From assembly GCA_014860845.1 (NCBI GenBank), contig JACZIY010000737.1, positions 1-13,648 on the forward strand: a DNA stretch of 13,648 bases, written 5' to 3'. The notes below the pieces were generated by a model that did no database searches, had not been told where the DNA came from, and was given only the letters and a program-made list of their open reading frames with translations. A program made the translations under genes and the position numbers. Of the stretch, positions 7,898 through 13,648 are shown piece by piece. Within the stretch, counting starts at the first letter, position 1, and each line of letters starts with the position of its first letter. The DNA is from Anaerolineaceae bacterium. GTDB lineage: Bacteria; Chloroflexota; Anaerolineae; Anaerolineales; Anaerolineaceae.

Positions 7898-9289
7898 TTG
7901 TGCTGGTGTTGTGCTTGAAGCAGTCGAATTTTCCTGTTCCTGGTTCCTCAAAGCAGCAGCCTCACGCCGGGCTGTCAGATCCGCTTGAATAGTTGGGTAC
8001 AGCTTATCTACTTGGTAGAAGATAAGCACCACTCCCCCTACCGTTACTCCGATCAGGGCAGCCCAGGAAAAGTTAAACTGGATGGCAGTCAACGAGGATG
8101 CACTCTGGATGACATTGGGTACGTAGTGCCCGAGCGCAAGCACAGATGCACCCAGCGCACCACCCATGCCCTGACCCATCTTAATGCTGATGGTGCTGGC
8201 TGAATAGACGAGTCCGGTGGAGCGTACCCCGCTCTTCCATTCAATATAGTCCACCGTATCGGCGAACATTGCTGCGATCACGCCAAATGGGAGTCCAATT
8301 CCCAGAGTGAGCACGATTGACCCGGCAAAAAGTAGCGGGACGTTTGACCCAGCCACCACCACCAGCAGACTGCCAAGAACCGAAACTCCAAAACCGAGCA
8401 CGCCGGCATTACGCTTGCCTATCTTTTTGGAAATCAACGGTGAAAAAACCAGCGATATGATCATAAACAGGTTGGGTATCGTCAGCATGGCTGAGGTCAA
8501 TTCTGGTCTACCTACGTTGTACTGCATGAAGTAGATGGTGGATTGATTCCTCATTGTAGAAACCAGGTTAACGATGATTAGTACTGCCATCAAAAGATAC
8601 CACGGTCCCTGGTTGAGCGATTTCAACGCCTGCCTGACCGGTACAGGCTTTTTATTGATAGGTAGCACGCGTTCACGAGTCCGCGCCCAGGCATTCAGGA
8701 ACAGTAGCACGGCGATGGAGGAGAACAAGATGGCAGTAAGCAGAAAGCCTTGTTTTGGATTGGTTCCTCCGAGCGCAGATACCAGTGGCAAAGTCAGCAT
8801 CATCACAAACAAGCCCCCAAAGGTACCAAAGACCTGCGCAATGACGCTCACCACCGTCCGCTCGTGCGTGTTACTGGTCAGGCTGGGCAGGATGGCTGCC
8901 ATGGGAAGGCTGACCATCGAAATCACGGCGTTGAACAACAGATATGTGACGTAGATGAAGACCACTTTGGCGGTCGCGGATAAGTCGGGACCAGTGAAGA
9001 CAAGAGTAGCCAGGATGCCCCAGGGTAGCGAGAACCATAGCCAGAACGGGCGGATCTTGCCCCAGCGGGTATTGACCCTGTCCATCAGGATGCCTTCGAG
9101 GGGATCGGTTATAGCATCAAGGAACCTACCCACCAGAAAGACAGGTGCAATAATTCCTGCAGCTACACCGAAAACGTCCGTATAAAAATACAGCAGGTAG
9201 GTGGATGTCATCATAAACATCAGGTTGAATCCTGTGTTCGACAAGCCGTAACTGATACGTTCTAACCAGGGAACTTGGTTCTTTTCCAT
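7895..9289 (-). CDS. GPH-family (MelB-like) cation symporter, MFS-type
   Basis: 464 residues from the ATG at 9289; about 12 hydrophobic segments fill the length, as in glycoside-pentoside-hexuronide:cation symporters. The N-terminus carries the family pattern: ERISYGL, then FYTDVFGV, then RFLDAITDP with Asp58 and Asp62, then TRWGKIRPF (residues 74-82). The two aspartates match the pair that binds the coupling ion in Salmonella MelB (Asp55 and Asp59), so Na+ or H+ coupling is likely. The substrate cannot be read from sequence; sugars or glycosides are typical. An upstream in-frame TTG at 9295 would add two residues, but AAAGGA lies about seven bases before the ATG and only one or two before the TTG, so the ATG is preferred. 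First gene of the operon with the esterase and the metallo-hydrolase. Confidence 0.92.
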   Translation of the reverse strand: MEKNQVPWLERISYGLSNTGFNLMFMMTSTYLLYFYTDVFGVAAGIIAPVFLVGRFLDAITDPLEGILMDRVNTRWGKIRPFWLWFSLPWGILATLVFTGPDLSATAKVVFIYVTYLLFNAVISMVSLPMAAILPSLTSNTHERTVVSVIAQVFGTFGGLFVMMLTLPLVSALGGTNPKQGFLLTAILFSSIAVLLFLNAWARTRERVLPINKKPVPVRQALKSLNQGPWYLLMAVLIIVNLVSTMRNQSTIYFMQYNVGRPELTSAMLTIPNLFMIISLVFSPLISKKIGKRNAGVLGFGVSVLGSLLVVVAGSNVPLLFAGSIVLTLGIGLPFGVIAAMFADTVDYIEWKSGVRSTGLVYSASTISIKMGQGMGGALGASVLALGHYVPNVIQSASSLTAIQFNFSWAALIGVTVGGVVLIFYQVDKLYPTIQADLTARREAAALRNQEQENSTASSTTPAQ

Positions 9290-9717
9290 TTTCAATTCCT
9301 TTATTGATGAGTGGTCTGGATCGAACCAACCTGTTCACAGTATAGTGATCGTTTCAATCCGGGTAGTGCAAATTATTAACTTTTAGATCACTTCAACCTG
9401 TCTGCTGAGTTCGGGATGAGGACGAGAAACAACCCTTTGTTTTACTACTGAAGGAAGTAATTGGAAGCCATGTAATTGACGATCCATTGTCAAATTATAC
9501 AGGTACATCAGTAAAAATTATTGTCTTTTCATGTAACACCAATTCTGGAAAATCATTACTAAAATTTTTAACAGGATTTTCTTTAGGTTCTCACAGTTTG
9601 ATTCTGGTGAAGATTGATCTTCCTAAACAGCAGAAAAGAGTATGAACATTACCTTAATTCATTCTGCTATAATCATTATGGATTGACGAATTTTCCTTCC
9701 ATTTATCGAGGTCTCCA
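9290..9717. other. Divergent intergenic region with palindromes
   Basis: This 428-bp gap separates the symporter operon (minus) from the LuxR-type regulator (plus). Besides the regulator promoter it holds two inverted repeats. AGTGATC at 9344-9350 faces GATCACT at 9386-9392, with a 35-nt gap, so the arms are centred 42 bp apart, about four helix turns. TTGAC at 9476-9480 faces GTCAA at 9489-9493 with an 8-nt spacer. Either could be an operator. For the symporter operon a TATACT lies on the minus strand at about 9338-9343 without a matching -35. No small ORF with a ribosome binding site was seen. Confidence 0.35.
9643..9673 (+). promoter_or_regulatory. Promoter of the LuxR/MalT-type regulator
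   Basis: A perfect -10 hexamer TATAAT lies at 9668-9673, with an extended -10 TGC just before it (9665-9667). The -35 is poor: TGAACA at 9643-9648 has a 19-bp spacer, and AACATT is at the ideal 17 bp. Extended -10 promoters tolerate weak -35 boxes. The leader to the TTG start would be about 37 nt. A weak -35 would also suit a promoter that needs an activator. Confidence 0.5.
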
Positions 9718-12426
9718 TTGACCATCCCACTTTTAACGACCAAATTCAATATCCCATCTTCAGGCAGGTCACTGGTGCATCGCCAGCGATTGATGCAATT
9801 GTTAGATGATGGGATCACTCAAGCAATCCCAATCATTTTAGTCTCAGCGCCTGCAGGTTATGGGAAGACGACGGTTATCAGTGATTGGATCAGGCAGTCA
9901 TTGGTCGTTGATAGGAATTTCTTTGCCTGGTTAGCACTTGAAAAAAGCGATAATTATTTAGTCGGATTTTTAACCTATTTTATTTCAGCCATTCAACAGG
10001 TTGTGCCAGAATTTGGGGTTGAAATTCTCAACGCGATTCAAACTCACAAATCTCAATCTCCAGAAATTCTCGCCACTTTATTGATCAATCAAATAAATGT
10101 CTCACCACAAAAAATTTCTCTGGTTTTGGATGATTACCATCTTATTTCTGCATCACCCATTCATCTTTTCATGTCTTTTTTAATCGATCATTTACCGCCT
10201 CAACTATGCCTGATCATCATATCCAGATCCGATCCACATTTTTCTTTAGCCCGTTTAAGAACGTATGGCCAATTGATCGAAATCAGGCAAAACTCTCTAT
10301 CTTTCAACATAGATGAAGCGAAAGAACTTCTTAACCGGAACCTTTATCCCTCTTTTCAACAAGAAGAAATCGAAAAGTTAACGCAATTTACCGAGGGCTG
10401 GGTATCAGGCTTACATCTGGCAGCTATTTCCATGCATGATATTCAGGATCGCTCAACTTATTTCAAAAATCTTTCTGGAGAACATGAATTTATTGCTGCA
10501 TTTCTGATGGATGAAGTTTTTAATAAATTGGATCTTTCTGTAAAGAATTTTTTATTAAAGACCTCGGTTTTAGATCGCTTCACATTATCATTATGCGAAT
10601 TTGTAACCCAGGAACCAGCTTCAAAAGACATTCTTGAGATATTGATTGAAAATAATCTTTTCATTGTCGCAATGGACAACCAGAACACCTGGTTTCGCTA
10701 CCATGCTTTATTTTCAGAGCTGTTGAGAAAACAATTATTTACCCAACAGCCTGACCTCATCCCGCATTTACACGCAAGGGCATCGCAATGGTTTGAGAAA
10801 AATCATTTTATCAATGAAGCGATAACACACGCCTTATCCTGTCGCGATTATGAATCGGCCATCCATAAAATTCTTGATATTGCAGAAGAGCGGTTAATGA
10901 AAGGAGATTCGGTTAATCTACTGCAATGGTTGGAATCGATCCCAAAGAAAATTCTCTTTGCCCATCCGGATGCAAGCATTCTGCTTGGAATTTCACTATT
11001 CTTGAATGGACGTCTGACCGACGCTATATATTCGTTGATTGAAGAGATAGAAACAAATGTCGACATGAATCAGATTCAGGGTGAATTATCCTTAATTCGT
11101 GGTTTACTCGCCATTCTTAAGAACGATGCTTTGAACGCCATTCAATATTCAAAAGAAGCCTTGGCACAAATTCATCCTCGTCATTCATTTTATCGATGTT
11201 TGGTTGCTGACACTTCAGGCATGGGTTATACCCTGGTGGGGGATATACCTGCGGCTATTCTGTCATTTGAAGAGTGTGTCGCAATTTCAAAACGAACAGA
11301 GAACACAATGATGGCTATGTTGGTGATGACAAATCTTGCCGGTCTTCATTATATGAAGGGAGAATTACGAAAAGCTATCGCGATGTGTTATCAAGTATTG
11401 GATTTAGCAAAAGGCACAATCGGAATCAATAATCCATTACTTGGGAAAACCTACTTCAATCTTGGTGAAATGTTACGGGAACAAGGTGATCTCAAGCAAG
11501 CAATCCAATATTTGGAAAAAGCAGCTGAATTGATGGAAACCTATTCCGAATTTGGTCTACCCTTGGCGTATCTGACGATTGCCAGGCTGAAAGTAAACCT
11601 GAAAGAATGGGATCTTGCCCAGCAGTATATAGACCATGCACGAACACATGCTCAGACAGGTCCATCTCCCCAAATTACCGGGCGAATCGTTGATATAATG
11701 CAAGCCCGATTTTGGTTGGAAAGAGGAAATTTCCCTCAAGTTTTTCAATGGCTTCAGAGCCGTGGGTTATTAGAAAAACCAATAACAGAAAGAATTAAGG
11801 AAATAGAAAAATATGGTGGAATAAACGAATTTTTTATCACGGAAAATCAAATCCTGATTCGATACACCATAGCTCAAAATAAACCAGAGAACACAATTGA
11901 AATAATTTCACCCATATTGGAATACTCCGAGAAAAAAGGAAATAAACGCAGACTGATTGAACTACTTCTTCTCAAAGCAATTACTTTGCATCAACTAGAC
12001 AAACTCAGTCCCGCTTTGGAAACCCTTCAAGCCGTATTTTTGCTGGCTGAACCTGAAGGATTTCAGAGAGTCTTTTTAGATGAGGGAAAAAGAATCATCT
12101 CTTTATTAAATCTGGCAATTAACCATCATGTTTGCCCTGATTTCGCTGGAAAACTACTTAGCATCATTTTAACCGAGCAATCATCCACCAACTCATTACC
12201 ACAAACCCCATCTGGCCATGTGATAGAACCACTCAGTGAAAGAGAGATAGAAGTTCTTGGTTTGATTGCACAGGGTTTTTCAAACACTGAAATCGCCAAA
12301 CGCTTATTTATCTCTTTAAGTACTGTTAAAGGCCACACAACGAACATATTTGGTAAATTAGGGGTAAAAAATAGGACCCAGGCAGTATCATTTGGGAGAA
12401 GTATTGGAATTATTTCCGACCAATAA
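9718..12426 (+). CDS. MalT/LAL-type LuxR-family transcriptional regulator
   Basis: 902 residues, the usual size of large ATP-binding LuxR (MalT-like) regulators. The start matches the family opening (LLTTKFNIP, then LVHRQRL). A STAND-type NTPase follows: Walker [10 protein letters not shown] (44-52), Walker B LVLDDYH (135-141), sensor IISRSDP (167-173) and the typical [11 protein letters not shown] (225-235). The middle, about 350-800, is helical with TPR-like repeats, for example [19 protein letters not shown]. The C-terminal DNA-binding domain is at 838-902: [16 protein letters not shown] then the helix-turn-helix region [18 protein letters not shown]. In MalT, ligand and ATP binding drive oligomerisation and activation; the ligand here is unknown. 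The start is a TTG, preceded by GAGG six bases upstream; no in-frame ATG lies between it and the nearest upstream stop. Likely target genes are the downstream small protein and ABC transporter or the divergent symporter operon, both inferred. Confidence 0.95.
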   Translation: MTIPLLTTKFNIPSSGRSLVHRQRLMQLLDDGITQAIPIILVSAPAGYGKTTVISDWIRQSLVVDRNFFAWLALEKSDNYLVGFLTYFISAIQQVVPEFGVEILNAIQTHKSQSPEILATLLINQINVSPQKISLVLDDYHLISASPIHLFMSFLIDHLPPQLCLIIISRSDPHFSLARLRTYGQLIEIRQNSLSFNIDEAKELLNRNLYPSFQQEEIEKLTQFTEGWVSGLHLAAISMHDIQDRSTYFKNLSGEHEFIAAFLMDEVFNKLDLSVKNFLLKTSVLDRFTLSLCEFVTQEPASKDILEILIENNLFIVAMDNQNTWFRYHALFSELLRKQLFTQQPDLIPHLHARASQWFEKNHFINEAITHALSCRDYESAIHKILDIAEERLMKGDSVNLLQWLESIPKKILFAHPDASILLGISLFLNGRLTDAIYSLIEEIETNVDMNQIQGELSLIRGLLAILKNDALNAIQYSKEALAQIHPRHSFYRCLVADTSGMGYTLVGDIPAAILSFEECVAISKRTENTMMAMLVMTNLAGLHYMKGELRKAIAMCYQVLDLAKGTIGINNPLLGKTYFNLGEMLREQGDLKQAIQYLEKAAELMETYSEFGLPLAYLTIARLKVNLKEWDLAQQYIDHARTHAQTGPSPQITGRIVDIMQARFWLERGNFPQVFQWLQSRGLLEKPITERIKEIEKYGGINEFFITENQILIRYTIAQNKPENTIEIISPILEYSEKKGNKRRLIELLLLKAITLHQLDKLSPALETLQAVFLLAEPEGFQRVFLDEGKRIISLLNLAINHHVCPDFAGKLLSIILTEQSSTNSLPQTPSGHVIEPLSEREIEVLGLIAQGFSNTEIAKRLFISLSTVKGHTTNIFGKLGVKNRTQAVSFGRSIGIISDQ

Positions 12427-12482
12427 TCATTGGTTTCAAACAATACTCTGACAGTACTTTCGTAGGGTCACAACCATACCTG

Positions 12483-12518
12483 AACTCCAGTATATTGGAA
12501 GAAATTACTGGAGTTTTT
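12483..12518 (+). terminator. Hairpin with T tract that also hides the next gene's ribosome binding site
   Basis: Perfect 10-bp arms AACTCCAGTA (12483-12492) and TACTGGAGTT (12506-12515) enclose a 13-nt loop, and a T5 run (12514-12518) follows. This resembles an intrinsic terminator for the regulator gene. However, GGAG at 12510-12513, the Shine-Dalgarno of the 82-aa gene whose ATG is at 12521, is inside the right arm. The element may therefore be a leader that blocks translation or transcription of the downstream genes until it is opened. Stem GC is only 4 of 10 pairs, so stability is moderate. Confidence 0.55.
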
Positions 12519-12520
12519 GT

Positions 12521-12769
12521 ATGACTGATTTCGCAAATCAAAAACAAGATGATATCCATTTTCAAATCGTCGTCAGGGGATGGGTCAAAGAAAGCTGGTC
12601 GAAATGGTTGGGTAATCTTTCCATTGATCCAGAATTCGATGATCACTCACAACAAATTACCATTTTCACTGGAAATGTAAGCGATCAGGCTGCGCTTCGC
12701 GGTTTGATGAATCAACTATGGGATCTGAACCTGGTCATCATTTCATTCCAACAAATAGATACCAAATAG
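12521..12769 (+). CDS. Small conserved protein of unknown function (82 aa), WSxW/DQAAL type
   Basis: 82 residues, acidic, with no membrane segment and no signal peptide. Visible marks are VVRGWVKESWSKWLGNLSI (17-35), FTGNVSDQAALRGLMNQL (49-66) and WDLNLVIISFQQI (67-79). I recall many bacterial small proteins with the same plan: a VxGxL-like start, a WSxWF motif, a TxLxGxVxDQAALYGLL core and a RDLGLPLLSV end. This one keeps WSKW, DQAALxGL and the hydrophobic tail. No function is known to me. It has an ATG start with GGAG seven bases upstream, the site lying inside the hairpin just before it. The ABC ATPase follows 23 bp later with its own strong site, so co-transcription is likely. It may act with the transporter or its regulator, an inference from position. 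Being real is well supported by the motif pattern. Confidence 0.8.
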   Translation: MTDFANQKQDDIHFQIVVRGWVKESWSKWLGNLSIDPEFDDHSQQITIFTGNVSDQAALRGLMNQLWDLNLVIISFQQIDTK

Positions 12770-12780
12770 AATAATGAAAG

Positions 12781-12792
12781 AAGGAGAAAAAT
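12781..12792 (+). promoter_or_regulatory. Ribosome binding site of the ABC ATPase
   Basis: AAGGAG at 12781-12786 lies six bases before the ATG at 12793. It fixes that ATG rather than the later in-frame ATG at 12808, and it is outside the hairpin, so the ABC gene could be translated independently of the small protein. Confidence 0.7.
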
Positions 12793-13648
12793 ATGAAAAC
12801 AAATAAAATGACGAAACCCAATCCTGATTTGGCAATCCAGGTACAGGGTCTCACCAAATCCTATGGAAAGGTCCAGGCGTTAAAGGGGATTGATCTGGAA
12901 GTGAAGCACGGTGAGATTTTCGGCTTTTTGGGACCCAATGGAGCCGGAAAAACCACAACCATTCGCTGTCTGCTGGATATAATCAGACCAGATGGGGGAT
13001 CTGCCTTTTTACTGGGTAACAATCCACAGGAGCATCCTGTTGAAGTTCAATCAATGACCGGATACTTGCCAGGTGAAATGCAATTTTATGACAACCTGAC
13101 CGCAGAACGACAATTACGGTTTTTCAGTGATATGCGCAACGGTCGTTCAGATTGGTCATATGTGCGCTATTTAGCTGATCATCTCGATCTGGATTTAAAG
13201 CAACCTATCAAGAATCTTTCGAAAGGAAATAAACAGAAAATCGGAGTGATTCAAGCGTTAATGCATAAACCAGATTTATTACTTCTGGATGAACCAACCA
13301 GCGGGCTTGATCCACTCATGCAGCAAAAAGTTCTGGCATTACTACGTGAATTCAATCGACAAGGCACAACGATCTTTTTCAGCTCGCATGTTATGAGTGA
13401 AGTGGAAAATGTAGCCCAACGAGTAGCCATCATTCGGGTAGGAAAGATTATTGAAGTAGCTGATACTGAAAGTCTCACCCATCGCACCCTCAATCGGTTT
13501 ATTGTCCGGTTCAAGCAAAATATTGATATTACCCAAATCAGCCGTTTAGAAGGCGTTTCCATTCTCGCTCAAAATGGATCCGATCAAATTAAATTTCAAA
13601 CTACCGGGGATATTCAAAAAGTGATTCAAACACTTGGTACACTACCGA
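12793..13648 (+). CDS. ABC transporter ATP-binding protein (ABC-2 type exporter), cut off at window end
   Basis: The frame is open from the ATG at 12793 to the window edge: 285 codons of a protein of about 300-310 in this family, so little is missing. It begins MKTNKMTKPN, and the ATPase domain has Walker A GPNGAGKTTT (47-56), the signature LSKGNKQK (142-149), Walker B LLLLDEPTSGLDP (162-174) and the switch His199 in SSHVMSE. The C-terminal part past about 235 is the usual small extension of ABC-2 ATPases. The Q-loop position reads GYLPGE (90-95), with Gly where Gln is usual; I believe a subgroup of these ATPases has this. It hydrolyses ATP to drive an ABC-2 permease, expected just downstream outside the window. 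Substrates of such systems include drugs, antibiotics and lipids; none can be assigned here. It follows the 82-aa gene by 23 bp. Confidence 0.95.
   Translation, partial: MKTNKMTKPNPDLAIQVQGLTKSYGKVQALKGIDLEVKHGEIFGFLGPNGAGKTTTIRCLLDIIRPDGGSAFLLGNNPQEHPVEVQSMTGYLPGEMQFYDNLTAERQLRFFSDMRNGRSDWSYVRYLADHLDLDLKQPIKNLSKGNKQKIGVIQALMHKPDLLLLDEPTSGLDPLMQQKVLALLREFNRQGTTIFFSSHVMSEVENVAQRVAIIRVGKIIEVADTESLTHRTLNRFIVRFKQNIDITQISRLEGVSILAQNGSDQIKFQTTGDIQKVIQTLGTLP

Noticed and set aside
7985..9185. Plus-strand ORFs of 70-126 codons across the symporter gene
   Set aside because: They are shadows of the well-supported minus-strand symporter, in a more GC-rich stretch where open antisense frames are common; they have no ribosome binding sites and no recognisable motifs.
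9287..9295. TTG at 9295 as the symporter start
   Set aside because: The AAAGGA site is almost touching the TTG but about seven bases from the ATG at 9289, the normal distance.
9344..9493. Repeats as a CRISPR array or attachment sites
   Set aside because: Only single inverted pairs of 5-7 bp are present, with no regular direct repeats or spacers and no integrase gene.
12126..12646. Minus-strand ORFs opposite the end of the regulator and the 82-aa gene
   Set aside because: They overlap the LuxR DNA-binding domain and the small conserved protein in antisense, and have no motifs or ribosome binding sites.

Overview
The window looks like a piece of a bacterial chromosome with moderate GC that changes along its length: about 30-40% in many lines of the flanks, about 55% in lines sampled around 7.0-9.1 kb. 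The taxon is an inference. A long MalT-type LuxR regulator next to a small WSxW/DQAAL protein and an ABC ATPase, a GPH-type symporter, and a DprA/RecQ/ComF-like module would suit an Anaerolineae-like Chloroflexota or a similar environmental bacterium. No rRNA, tRNA, CRISPR array, insertion sequence or phage gene was seen.

Layout. 1-135 (+) is the last 44 codons of a gene that starts outside the window. It faces an S33-type alpha/beta hydrolase with three N-terminal membrane segments (150-1472, -). Next is a two-gene minus-strand operon at 5863-1690. The first gene encodes a 1058-aa fusion of RecQ helicase, RQC-type winged helix, helix-turn-helix, HEAT-like repeats and a ComF-type phosphoribosyltransferase. 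A DprA-like (SLOG-fold) protein follows 13 bp later, with its ribosome binding site overlapping the helicase stop codon. This is the most interesting part of the window: helicase, phosphoribosyltransferase and DprA are either a competence-like DNA processing module or a nucleotide-linked conflict or repair module.

A second minus-strand operon runs from 9289 to 6099: a GPH/MelB-type cation symporter, an HGGG-type esterase and a metallo-beta-lactamase-fold hydrolase. The gaps are 10 and 37 bp, and the symporter stop codon lies inside the esterase Shine-Dalgarno. It reads as an import-then-hydrolyse pathway for an unknown glycoside or ester. It is visibly more GC-rich than its surroundings.

A 428-bp divergent intergenic region holds a good extended -10 promoter for a 902-aa MalT/LAL-type LuxR regulator on the plus strand (9718-12426, TTG start). 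After it comes a 10-bp hairpin with a T tract whose right arm contains the ribosome binding site of an 82-aa small protein (12521-12769). An ABC-2-type exporter ATPase follows (12793 to the window end, cut off). The regulator, the small protein and the ABC gene probably form one functional unit, with the hairpin controlling or limiting expression of the last two.
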